Positions 7,061-16,036 of a stretch of 24,427 nucleotides of DNA are shown here, in pieces (position 1 is the first letter of the stretch; the number at the start of each line of letters is the position of its first letter). The notes under the pieces are model-generated. The model had not been told where the DNA came from. It saw only the letters and a program-made list of their open reading frames with translations, and ran no database searches. Origin of the DNA: JBAXLO01 sp037134755 (lineage in GTDB: Bacteria; Bacteroidota; Bacteroidia; Bacteroidales; JACABE01); NCBI GenBank assembly GCA_037134755.1, contig JBAXLO010000052.1, positions 1 to 24,427 on the forward strand. The letters run 5' to 3'. The position numbers were made by a program, and so were the translations under genes.

Positions 7061-8923
7061 ATGCGCAATAACGCAAAAAAGAGCAATAAGAATAAGTCCG
7101 ATACGGTTTCTGTTAAGAAATCATATAGTGCTCTTATTTCTTCTATTATCTGTTTCCTTTTTGCGTTTTTATTATATGCTAACACCCTTAATCATTCTTA
7201 TGTTTTAGATGATGGTGGCCTTATTTCAGATAATTGGGTTGTTACTAAAGGGGTGCAAGGTATTCCCATTATCCTTAAAACGACATATTGGTATGGTTCA
7301 AATATTGTACTTAATACTTATCGTCCACTTACTTTAATAATGTTTGCAATAGAATGGCAATTATCTCCAAATAATCCTTTTATTGGTCATTTTATAAATG
7401 TTCTATTTTATGCAATTTCTTGTTTATTACTTTTTGTAGTACTTCGCAAATACCTGAGTAAAACACATTCTATTATTCCATTAGTAATTACTTTATTGTT
7501 TGCGGCTCATCCCATACATACTGAAGTTGTTGCCAATATAAAGAGTAGAGATGAAATAATGTCATTCTTCTTTTTAATGCTAACATTATTATCTTTACAT
7601 CATTGGTTTAACAAAAGAAAATGGTGGAGCTTGCTTCTTTCATTGATACTTTACTTTCTTGCTTTTTTATCAAAAGAAGGAGTGATAACAATGCTCTTTT
7701 TGTTTCCAATTATTGGATTCTATTTCACTGAATCAAAACCTAAAACAATTATTATTGCTTCGTTATTGCTTATAATACCTGCAATAGCTTATATATTAAT
7801 TCGGCAACAAGTAATTACAAAGGCAGAACCTCAGTTTGTAATGCCTATTACTAATTTCTTAGTTGGAGCTACTGATTTTACATCTCATTTTGCAACAGCC
7901 GTTATGCTTCTTGGGAAATATTTATTGCTTTTAATAATCCCGTACCAACTTGTTAGTGATTACTCATACAATCAAATACCTATTATTGGTTTAAGTGACC
8001 CTAAATTTATTTTATCATTGCTAATATATAGCGCTATGGGTATTTATATAATTCTAAACTTTCGTAAAAGAAAACAGGAAGTGTTTGGACTCTTATTTTT
8101 CTTAATAACAATAAGCATATATAGTAATACTCTGATCAGTATCGTTGCTTCTTTCGGTGAGCGATTGATGTTTCTACCATCACTAGGCTTCTGTATCTCT
8201 TTTGTATTCTTAATTAATCGATGGTTAAAAGTTGGAGTAAATAATACCCAAACAGGAATTGAAGTTTTAAGATCAAAACCTCTATTTACTTTAGCGTTGT
8301 TACTTATTTTAGTAATATTTAGTGTTAAAACTATTGTTCGAGCAGGTGAATGGAAAAATGAATTAACTCTTTTCAATAATGATATAAAACGTTCGCCTAA
8401 CAGTGCTCAAATGTATTTTTATCTTGGATTTGCAAATTATGACATAACAGAAAAAGATAAAGAGATAAAAATGAATAAAAATCTAAATGATTCTATTTTA
8501 CATCTTGCTATATCACATTTTGAAAAGGGTTTAAATATTTTAATAGATAAAAAGCCTGTTAATATCGATATTAACTATTTTGATGCTATAAAAAAAGACC
8601 CAAATATTCCAGTGTCATATTATAATATTGGACTTTGTTACTATAATTTAGGAGAATTTCAAAAAGCTATTGCGTTTTATAGAAAAGCAATCAGTATGGA
8701 TGCAAACTATCCTAATGCACATTTGAACTTAGGGCGTATATTAGGAGAAACACAAAGATTTGAAGAATCAATTATTGAATTTAAAAAATGTATTCAATTC
8801 GATCCTGAGAACATAACAGCATATCATAATATTGGATTATCTTACCAAAATTTAAATAAACCCGAAGAAGCTAATGTGTGGTTTGAAAAGGCTAATATGC
8901 TTGAGCAAAAAAAAAGAAAATAA
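7061..8923 (+). CDS. TMTC-like GT-C glycosyltransferase with TPR tail, copy 1
   Basis: This 620-aa polytopic membrane protein resembles the TMTC/DUF1736 group of GT-C enzymes, which use lipid-linked sugars to glycosylate proteins (animal TMTCs are O-mannosyltransferases). A first membrane segment (about 25-43) leads to an acidic loop motif VLDD (48-51), the usual GT-C catalytic site. Conserved YRPL (87-90), HPIHTEVVANIKSRDE (150-165) and SKEGV follow. About ten membrane segments reach residue 430. From about 446 the protein is soluble, with TPRs such as YNIGLCYYNLGEFQKAIAFYRKAI and AYHNIGLSYQNLNKPEEA. It heads a run of four paralogues and is probably cotranscribed with them. Donor sugar and acceptor are unknown. 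Confidence 0.82.
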   Translation: MRNNAKKSNKNKSDTVSVKKSYSALISSIICFLFAFLLYANTLNHSYVLDDGGLISDNWVVTKGVQGIPIILKTTYWYGSNIVLNTYRPLTLIMFAIEWQLSPNNPFIGHFINVLFYAISCLLLFVVLRKYLSKTHSIIPLVITLLFAAHPIHTEVVANIKSRDEIMSFFFLMLTLLSLHHWFNKRKWWSLLLSLILYFLAFLSKEGVITMLFLFPIIGFYFTESKPKTIIIASLLLIIPAIAYILIRQQVITKAEPQFVMPITNFLVGATDFTSHFATAVMLLGKYLLLLIIPYQLVSDYSYNQIPIIGLSDPKFILSLLIYSAMGIYIILNFRKRKQEVFGLLFFLITISIYSNTLISIVASFGERLMFLPSLGFCISFVFLINRWLKVGVNNTQTGIEVLRSKPLFTLALLLILVIFSVKTIVRAGEWKNELTLFNNDIKRSPNSAQMYFYLGFANYDITEKDKEIKMNKNLNDSILHLAISHFEKGLNILIDKKPVNIDINYFDAIKKDPNIPVSYYNIGLCYYNLGEFQKAIAFYRKAISMDANYPNAHLNLGRILGETQRFEESIIEFKKCIQFDPENITAYHNIGLSYQNLNKPEEANVWFEKANMLEQKKRK

Positions 8924-8998
8924 GGGGGGTATATTAGAAAACATATGATTTATATAACAATAAAAGTTAATACTAATTATTATTAAGCAAATAAATTA

Positions 8999-10876
8999 AT
9001 GAACATTAATAAATTCACAAAAAGCAATTTTATATTACCAACTATTTGCTTTGTTTTTGCTTTTCTTTTATTTTCCAACACATTTAATCATTCTTTTGTT
9101 TTAGACGATTATGATGCTTATGCAAATAATTCAGTTGTGAAAAAAGGAATTCAAGGTATTCCTATAATTCTTAAAACAAACTATCGTTATGGTATAGATA
9201 TGCTATGCGATAATATATATCGACCACTTTCACAAATTATGTTTGCTGTCGAATGGCAAATAGCTCCAAATAAACCACATTTGAGTCATTTTATTAATGT
9301 ACTTTTTTATGCACTCTCATGTCTTTTGCTTTTTATAGTTTTAAGGAAATATTTAAACAAGTCACATCCACTTATACCGTTTCTAATTACCATATTCTAT
9401 ATTGCAATGCCAATTCATACAGAAGTGGTTGCAAATATTAAAAGTAGAGACGAAATTATGGCATTTTTATTTCTACTACTTACTTTTTTATGCTTATACA
9501 AATGGTTTACTGGAAATAAATGGTGGAAATGGCTTTTTTTGTTTATTTCTTTAGGTATGTTTTTTCTTTCCTTAATGTCAAAAGAAGGAGTTGTTACTAT
9601 GCTTTTCTTGTTTCCAATCATAGGATGGTATTTTACTGATGCAAAACTTAAATCTATACTTATAAGTTCATTACTTATGCTATTTCCGGCTGTAGCTTAT
9701 ATTGCTATCAGATATTATGTTTTATCAAACATGTGTAATTCAGTAACAATTCCAATTATAACTAATTTTTTGGTAGGTGCTACTGATCCAGTATCTCATT
9801 TTGCGACAGCCTTGATGCTTCTTGGTAAATATTTATTACTTTCAATATTACCATACCAACTTGTAAGCAATTATACATATAATCAAATACCAATTATTGG
9901 ATTGAGCAATCCTAAATTTCTTATATCTGTTTTAGTATATTTGACAATAGGAATATATGTTATTCTAAATATTCGTAAAAAGAAACCTTTGGTTTTCGGA
10001 CTCCTGTTTTTCTTGATTACAATAAGTATTTATAGCAATGTATTTTTTCATATTGGAACTTCTTTTGGCGAGAGATTAGTTTTTATCCCAACATTAGGTT
10101 TATGTATTTCATTAGTATATATTATCACACAATGGTTGAAAGTTGGTATAATTAATAAAAACAAATCTATTATTGAAGTTATTAAATCAAAACCAATATT
10201 TACAACAATATTTATAATTATCTTAATAACATTTAGTGCAAAAACAGTTATTCGTGCTGCTGAGTGGAAGTCAGAAGCAATACTTTATGAGAAAGATATT
10301 AAACGATCACCAAATAGTGCTTCTTTATGTTATTGGTATGGCAATACGTTAGTTGAAAAGGCAAATAAAGAAAATGAAAAAGACAAAAAGGACGCTTTTC
10401 TTTATCAAGCTTTAAGTTATTTCGATAAATGTATCTCTATTTATCCTGACTATACTGATTGTTTAGAACAAATTGATTATACTTATATAGAATTAAGTGA
10501 TTTTAAAAATGCTTTTGTTTATGCCAATAAGGCTTTAAGATTAGACTCAACAAAAGCTGTAACTTGGTATAATATCGGACTTTGTTACTATGAGTTTGGT
10601 AATACACAATTAGCATTAGAGTTTTATAATAAATCTCTTTCAAAAGATTCCAGGTATTCAAAAGCTTATCTGAATATTGGTCGTATATTAGGTGAAACAC
10701 AAAAGTATGAAGAGTCTATTGTTTATTTTAAGAAATGTCTCCAATACGATCCTGAAAATATTACTGCACATAATAATATTGGATTATCCTATAAAAATTT
10801 AAATAAACTTGAGGAAGCTAAAATATGGTTTGGGAAAGCTCGTATGATTGAACAAAATCTAAAAAAAGAAAAGTAG
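8999..10876 (+). CDS. TMTC-like GT-C glycosyltransferase with TPR tail, copy 2
   Basis: This 625-aa paralogue of the preceding gene starts 75 bases after it. The acidic loop motif is VLDDYD (34-39), followed by YRPLSQIMF and the KSRDE block. In the HPIH motif the first His is replaced by Met (MPIHTE, Met137/His140), as in copy 4. An RWYG-like loop is expanded with a Cys (LCDNIYRPL), again shared with copy 4. The C-terminal TPRs (WYNIGLCYYEFGNTQLALEFYNKSL, NIGRILGETQKYEESIVYFKKC) instead match copy 1 closely. The membrane topology is as in copy 1. It is probably a working enzyme with altered specificity, though the His change makes loss of activity a possible alternative. Confidence 0.8.
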   Translation: MNINKFTKSNFILPTICFVFAFLLFSNTFNHSFVLDDYDAYANNSVVKKGIQGIPIILKTNYRYGIDMLCDNIYRPLSQIMFAVEWQIAPNKPHLSHFINVLFYALSCLLLFIVLRKYLNKSHPLIPFLITIFYIAMPIHTEVVANIKSRDEIMAFLFLLLTFLCLYKWFTGNKWWKWLFLFISLGMFFLSLMSKEGVVTMLFLFPIIGWYFTDAKLKSILISSLLMLFPAVAYIAIRYYVLSNMCNSVTIPIITNFLVGATDPVSHFATALMLLGKYLLLSILPYQLVSNYTYNQIPIIGLSNPKFLISVLVYLTIGIYVILNIRKKKPLVFGLLFFLITISIYSNVFFHIGTSFGERLVFIPTLGLCISLVYIITQWLKVGIINKNKSIIEVIKSKPIFTTIFIIILITFSAKTVIRAAEWKSEAILYEKDIKRSPNSASLCYWYGNTLVEKANKENEKDKKDAFLYQALSYFDKCISIYPDYTDCLEQIDYTYIELSDFKNAFVYANKALRLDSTKAVTWYNIGLCYYEFGNTQLALEFYNKSLSKDSRYSKAYLNIGRILGETQKYEESIVYFKKCLQYDPENITAHNNIGLSYKNLNKLEEAKIWFGKARMIEQNLKKEK

Positions 10877-10912
10877 AAATTTGAAATTTTAAATTCAAGT
10901 AATAATATATAT

Positions 10913-12820
10913 ATGGAAATTACTAAAAACATTAAAAATAAACATATATCTTTCTATGATAATAATAGAAGCTCATTTAAAATTTCAAAAGCAGCAATTT
11001 TCTGTTATTTGTTTGCCTTTATTTTATATTCCAATACACTTAAACATTCTTATGTATTAGATGATAATTCTGCGATTACTAAGAATTCAAATATAACTAA
11101 AGGCATACAAGGGATTCCCTTAATTTTAAAAACGTCTTATCGCTATGGAGTAAATAATAAAGGTGATAATATTTATCGACCACTTTCTCTTATTATGTTT
11201 GCAATTGAATGGCAGATAGCTCCTAATAATCCTTTTTTAGGTCATCTTATAAATGTTCTATTTTATGCAATCTCATGTTTGTTGCTTTTTATTGTTTTGA
11301 AAAAATACATGTTTAAGGTACATACATTAATACCCCTCGTGATTACTTTGCTGTTCACTGCTCATCCTGTTCATTCTGAAGTTGTGGCAAATATTAAAAG
11401 TAGGGATGAGATCTTGTCGTTCTTTTTTTTAATGTTAACTTTGTTATTCTTACACAATTGGTTTACCAAAAGGAAGTGGTGGAGTTTGGTAGTATCTATA
11501 TTGATGTATTTTCTTGCTTTTTTATCTAAAGAAGGTGTTGTTACTATGATTTTTTTATTCCCGGTAATTGGATGGTATTTTACAGAAGCTAAGCCTAAAA
11601 CTATTTTAATTGGTTCTTTCATATTAATTATTCCTGCAATTGCATACATTGCAATCCAAAGCCAGATAATTTCAAATTATGGTGTGTCATCAATAGCAAA
11701 TATTCTCGATAATTTCTTAGTAGCTGTTCCTGATAATGCTTCATATTTTGCGACAACTATTATGCTTCTGGGTAAATATTTATTACTCACACTAATCCCT
11801 TATCAACTTGTATGTGATTATGGATACAATCAAATACCGATTGTTGGACTTAGTAACATTTACTATATTACATCTCTAATGCTTTATTTAGTTATGGTTA
11901 TTTATGTTATTTTGAACATTCGTAAAAAAAGCTTCCTTGTATTTGGACTGTTGTTTTTTTTAATCACCTTAGGTTTGTATAGTAATGTATTATTTAAGAT
12001 TGGAACTGCTTTTGGTGAGCGTTTATTATTTCTACCTTCTTTGGGTTTATGCTTTGCTTTTATATACTTTGTTGCCCAATGGCTAAAAGTTGAAATAAAT
12101 AATAAAGCGCAAAAATCGGTATTGCAAATATTGAAATCTAACCAAATTTTCACTTCATTACTTATAATTATATTACTAACTTTTAGTGTTAAAACTATTG
12201 TTCGAGCCTCTGAATGGCAAAGCGAAGAAATACTCTTTAGTAATGACATTAAACGATCAACCGATAGTTATCATTTATCTATGTGGTATGGAAATTCGCT
12301 TTATGCAAAAGCTATTTTAGAGGAAGATAAGTCAATTAAAGATACTTTTTTACTTAAGGCTATTGAAAAATATGAGAAAGCTGCTACTATTTATCCAAAA
12401 TATTACGAAAGTTACAATCAAATGAGTTTAGCCTGGCTAAATATAGGAGATATAAATAAAGGTTTATCTTATGCTTATAAAGCTTTAGCTTTAGATTCTA
12501 ATAATGCAGTAATATGGTATAATATCGGACGTGCTAATTCGCAACTGGGAGATTCGCAAAAAGCAATTGAATTGTATAGAAAAGCTCTTAAACTTGACAC
12601 CAATTATGCAGATGCTTATTTTAATATAGGAAGTATATTAGGGATTTCAAAAAAATATGAGGAAGCTATCTCGGAATTTAAAAAATGTATTAAGGCAAAT
12701 CCTGATTATATTTTAGCGTATCATTATATTGGTGTTACTTATCAAAACTTAAATCAACAGGAGGAAGCTGACCGATGGTTCAAAAAGGTTAGATTGTTGG
12801 AACAAAAGAAGAAAAAATAA
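10913..12820 (+). CDS. TMTC-like GT-C glycosyltransferase with TPR tail, copy 3
   Basis: This 635-aa paralogue starts 36 bases after copy 2. It has VLDDNS (48-53), YRPLSLIMF, an intact HPVHSEVV motif (His151/His154), KSRDE and SKEGV, then about ten membrane segments. In the first half it tracks copy 1 (TKRKWWSL, FLAFLSKEG). In the middle it is the most divergent of the four (GLSNIYYITS in place of GLSDPKFIL). The soluble tail from about residue 453 carries three to four TPRs (NEAL-type helices such as IWYNIGRANSQLGDSQKAIELYRKAL, AYFNIGSILGISKKYEEAISEFKKC). It is the likely third gene of the transcription unit. Confidence 0.8.
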   Translation: MEITKNIKNKHISFYDNNRSSFKISKAAIFCYLFAFILYSNTLKHSYVLDDNSAITKNSNITKGIQGIPLILKTSYRYGVNNKGDNIYRPLSLIMFAIEWQIAPNNPFLGHLINVLFYAISCLLLFIVLKKYMFKVHTLIPLVITLLFTAHPVHSEVVANIKSRDEILSFFFLMLTLLFLHNWFTKRKWWSLVVSILMYFLAFLSKEGVVTMIFLFPVIGWYFTEAKPKTILIGSFILIIPAIAYIAIQSQIISNYGVSSIANILDNFLVAVPDNASYFATTIMLLGKYLLLTLIPYQLVCDYGYNQIPIVGLSNIYYITSLMLYLVMVIYVILNIRKKSFLVFGLLFFLITLGLYSNVLFKIGTAFGERLLFLPSLGLCFAFIYFVAQWLKVEINNKAQKSVLQILKSNQIFTSLLIIILLTFSVKTIVRASEWQSEEILFSNDIKRSTDSYHLSMWYGNSLYAKAILEEDKSIKDTFLLKAIEKYEKAATIYPKYYESYNQMSLAWLNIGDINKGLSYAYKALALDSNNAVIWYNIGRANSQLGDSQKAIELYRKALKLDTNYADAYFNIGSILGISKKYEEAISEFKKCIKANPDYILAYHYIGVTYQNLNQQEEADRWFKKVRLLEQKKKK

Positions 12821-12854
12821 AATTCATCATTTACAATCAATAATTCTTAACAAA

Positions 12855-15188
12855 ATGATAAGTGTACAAGGTGGTAAATCAAATACCAAAAAAGAACTTA
12901 AAGTTTCTTCAATTATTAAGAAATCATATAATAATTTTGTTTCTGGAGCAATATGTTTCCTGTTTGCTTTTATTTTGTATTCAAATACTCTAAATCATTC
13001 TTTTGTTTTAGATGATTATGATTCTTATGCAGCTAATTCAGTTGTAAAAAAGGATATCATCAATAGCATTCCTATTATTCTTAAAACAAATTATCGTTAT
13101 GGTGTAAATAGTCTATGCGATAATATTTATCGACCACTTTCTCAGATAATGTTTACTATTGAATGGCAAATATCACCTAATAATTCCCAACTAAGTCATT
13201 TCTTAAACGTATTATTTTATGCAATTGCCTGTTTCTTGCTCTTCATAGTTCTACGCAAATATATGAGTAAAGTACATGCAATGATTCCATTTGTTATTAC
13301 TTTAGTGTATATTACAATGCCAATACACACTGAGGTGGTTGCAAATATTAAAAGCAGAGACGAAATTATGTCGTTTTTCTTTTTAATGCTTACATTATTG
13401 TTTTTATATACATGGTTTACTAAGAATAAAAGGTGGAAATGGTGTTTTTTAATTATTTCGTTGCTAACGTTTTTTCTTTCATTAATGTCAAAAGAAGGAG
13501 TAATCACTATGCTTTTCTTATTTCCATTATTAGGATGGTATTTTACTGAGGCAAAATTAAAATCTATACTTATAAGTTCATTACTTTTGCTAATACCAGC
13601 AATTGCTTATATTACTATCAGATATTATGTTCTGTCAAGTTTGTGCAGTACAACTACAATACAAATTATTACTAATTCTTTGGTAGCTGCAACTGATGTC
13701 GATTCTCATTTTGCAACAGCTATAATGCTTCTTGGTAAATATTTGTTAATTTCAATATTACCATACCAACTTGTAAGTAATTATGCATATAATCAAATAC
13801 CAATTATTGGATTGAGCGACCCTAAATTTATTCTTTCCTTTTTTGTATATATAATAATAGGTATATATATAATTTTAAACTTTCGTAAAAAAAAGCCTGA
13901 AGTATTTGGATTTTTGTTTTTTTTGATCACTATAAGTATTTATAGCAACATCTTTTTTCTTATAGGTACTTCTTTTGGCGAGCGTTTAATTTTTATTCCA
14001 TCCTTAGGGTTATGTATTTCATTAGTATTTATAATTGCACAGTGGTTGAAAATTGGGATAAATAATGAAACCCAATCTACAATAGAAGTTTTTAAAACAA
14101 AACCATTTTTTACAGTCATATTTCTAATTATCTTGCTTGCATATAGTATTAAAACAATTGTCAGAGCTGCTGAATGGAAAAATGAGAATACTTTGTTCAG
14201 CAATGATCTAAAACGTTCCCCTAATAGTGCTCAAATGAATATCTGGATGGGTAACATTCTATTTGATAAAGCCGAAAAAGAGGAAGATAATCTCAAGAAA
14301 GAAACTATTATGCATAATGCAGTTAAGCATTTCGAAAAAGGTTTATCCATATATTCTTCCTTCTATGAATGTTACAGTCAATTAGGTTTGGCTTTTTTAG
14401 AATTAGGGAACGTTGAAAAAGCAAAGTTTTACATTGATAATGCTATTAAATACGACACATCAAATGCTATGAAATGGAGCAACATTGGGCTTTTTTATGA
14501 TAGGATCGGTGAATACCAGAAAGCAATTACATTTGATGATAAAGCCATTAATCTCAATAATAACTATGCTGATGCTTATTATAACAGAGCTCTTGCTAAA
14601 GATGATCTCCAGGATATTAAAGGTGCAATAGATGACTACAATAAAGCCATCCAAATAAATCCTAAATACTTAGATGCCTATTATAATATGGGTGTCTTAA
14701 AATATAAAATTAAAGATTATAAAGGTGCAATAGCAGACTACACTAAAGCTATTAAGATCAATCCTTACTATGCTAAAGCATACAATAACAGAGGTTTTGC
14801 AAAACACTACATCAAAGATTACTCAGGTGCAATTATTGACTATAATATTGCAATTCAAATAAATCCTAATTTTGATTTTGCTTATAACAACAGAGGACTT
14901 GCCGAAGAAAATCTTAATGGCTACCAAGATGCAATTAATGACTTTTCTAAAGCAATTGAAATAAAACCTAACTTTTCGAACGCATATTTTAATCTGGGCA
15001 ACATATTATATATTACTAAGCAATACGCCGAATCAATTGACGAATTTAAAAAATGTCTCCAGTATGATCCCGACAATATTAACGCATGTAATAATATCGG
15101 CATATCCTATCAAAAATTAAATAAGCCCGAAGAAGCAAAACTTTATTTTGATAAGGTTAAAATGCTAGCTCAAAAACCAAAGAAATAG
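12855..15188 (+). CDS. TMTC-like GT-C glycosyltransferase with enlarged TPR tail, copy 4
   Basis: At 777 aa this is the longest paralogue, starting 34 bases after copy 3. The membrane half has VLDDYD (51-56), LCDNIYRPLSQ and MPIHTE (Met155 in place of the first His), as in copy 2. The central part (GLSDPKFIL, YIILNFRK, EWKNE, KRSPNSAQM) is closest to copy 1. The soluble tail holds about eight TPRs from about residue 504. Four of them in a row (about 572-707) share an AYYNRALAKDDLQDIKGAIDDYNKAI-like pattern and are absent from the other copies; they account for the extra length. TPR tails of this kind usually bind partner or acceptor proteins. The gene ends the cluster, and I see no clear terminator hairpin after it. 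Confidence 0.82.
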   Translation: MISVQGGKSNTKKELKVSSIIKKSYNNFVSGAICFLFAFILYSNTLNHSFVLDDYDSYAANSVVKKDIINSIPIILKTNYRYGVNSLCDNIYRPLSQIMFTIEWQISPNNSQLSHFLNVLFYAIACFLLFIVLRKYMSKVHAMIPFVITLVYITMPIHTEVVANIKSRDEIMSFFFLMLTLLFLYTWFTKNKRWKWCFLIISLLTFFLSLMSKEGVITMLFLFPLLGWYFTEAKLKSILISSLLLLIPAIAYITIRYYVLSSLCSTTTIQIITNSLVAATDVDSHFATAIMLLGKYLLISILPYQLVSNYAYNQIPIIGLSDPKFILSFFVYIIIGIYIILNFRKKKPEVFGFLFFLITISIYSNIFFLIGTSFGERLIFIPSLGLCISLVFIIAQWLKIGINNETQSTIEVFKTKPFFTVIFLIILLAYSIKTIVRAAEWKNENTLFSNDLKRSPNSAQMNIWMGNILFDKAEKEEDNLKKETIMHNAVKHFEKGLSIYSSFYECYSQLGLAFLELGNVEKAKFYIDNAIKYDTSNAMKWSNIGLFYDRIGEYQKAITFDDKAINLNNNYADAYYNRALAKDDLQDIKGAIDDYNKAIQINPKYLDAYYNMGVLKYKIKDYKGAIADYTKAIKINPYYAKAYNNRGFAKHYIKDYSGAIIDYNIAIQINPNFDFAYNNRGLAEENLNGYQDAINDFSKAIEIKPNFSNAYFNLGNILYITKQYAESIDEFKKCLQYDPDNINACNNIGISYQKLNKPEEAKLYFDKVKMLAQKPKK

Positions 15189-15310
15189 GGGAGCGGGTAT
15201 GCGTTTCATCACCACTCGATCGGTCATTAAGCGGTGTAGTATCCTGAGCAAAGTGGTACCCTGATCGAAGCTGAAGGGTCGAAGAGCCGCTCAACGATTG
15301 ATCATCGTTA
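15189..15310. repeat. G+C-rich dispersed-repeat fragment
   Basis: Just after the GT-C cluster about 110 bases are far more G+C-rich than their surroundings. They contain TCCTGAGCAAAGTGG and GATCGAAGCTGAAGGGTCG, which resemble the CCTGAGC..GTCGAAGGG type of intergenic repeat widespread in Bacteroidota. Imperfect inverted segments (TTAAGCGG and CCGCTCAA) suggest a degraded hairpin element. No frame here looks coding. Confidence 0.45.
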
Positions 15311-15519
15311 TATACAAAATCGGAAAAGTAATTTAAGATTGTACAATTTTATTCTTAAAAAGGATTCTCGTTGCCTATTATTAAAGTTCCTTTTCACTCT
15401 TGCAATCTTCTATTCTTAATGTCAATCTTTGCTTATATAATTCCCTTATACATGCATAATGTGCATATTCAATTATAAAAAGCAAAAAGGTAAAATGTGT
15501 TTAAACAGCTCTTTATATG
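15311..15519. other. AT-rich intergenic stretch, nothing recognised
   Basis: No gene, RNA or promoter that I can support. The last part (from about 15478) may hold decayed units of the downstream 21-bp array. Confidence 0.4.
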
Positions 15520-15771
15520 CTGTGATTTTGCTAAAACAGACTATAAAAAGTGCATAAATCACTATAAAAAGAACTAAATTCACTCTGTTTTAGTTCCGAA
15601 ACACTCTGTTTTAGTTCCGGAACATAATGAAAAGTATAAAAAACACTCTGAATTTTTTCAGAAACACTCTGAATTTCTTAAGAAACACTTTGTTTTAGTT
15701 CGGAAACATAATGAAAAGTGCAAAATTTACTCTGTTTAGTAAGCTGTTTTAAGTATAAAAAGTGCATTAAA
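15520..15771. repeat. 21-bp tandem array 2 (11 clear units plus one weak)
   Basis: Consecutive 21-base units start at 15541, 15562, 15583, 15604, 15625, 15646, 15667, 15688, 15709, 15730 and 15751 without indels; a weaker unit starts at 15520. Two unit types alternate. Type A begins CTCTGTTTTAGTTCCG and ends AACA (15583, 15604, 15688; variants with CTCTGAATTT at 15646 and 15667). Type B contains ATAAAAAGTGC or ATGAAAAGTGC (15541, 15562, 15625, 15709, 15751). The A-B pair at 15604-15645 recurs at 15688-15729, four units (84 bp) later, so a higher-order duplication is likely. Every frame contains stops, so it is not coding. Confidence 0.9.
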
Positions 15772-15935
15772 AGTCAAATTCTTTAATTTTATACATTTGC
15801 AGGTAAGAATTTGTAAAGTTTTACAAAAAGTATTTATGCAATATTATTATATATACCAGATGAGAATATTTTGAGTGAGAATTATAATTTGTTATTTATG
15901 ATTTTTTGAGTAAATCATTTTTTTTATGCCGCTTC

Positions 15936-15975
15936 GACTCCACTCCGCAATCGTGACCGGGCCCTGAGCGGAGTC
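15936..15975. repeat. Hairpin-forming dispersed repeat
   Basis: GACTCCACTC (15936-15945) and GAGCGGAGTC (15966-15975) are inverted copies with one mismatch around a 20-base loop, inside a short G+C-rich island. The text (GCTTCGACTCC...CCTGAGCGGAGTC) belongs to the same type of Bacteroidota intergenic repeat as the fragment at 15189-15310. A rho-independent terminator is less likely because no T-run follows the stem. Confidence 0.5.
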
Positions 15976-16036
15976 CTTTAGATTTGCATAGATGAAGAAA
16001 TGCCAAAATGTCGAATCTGCATTTCTTCAACCCCAA

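Noticed and set aside
8044..14654. Several minus-strand frames of 60-115 codons inside the glycosyltransferase genes
   Set aside because: All are antisense shadows of the four GT-C/TPR genes, recurring at homologous places.
15541..15771. Possible CRISPR array
   Set aside because: The units are contiguous 21-mers with no spacers, in two alternating types, and no cas gene is present.
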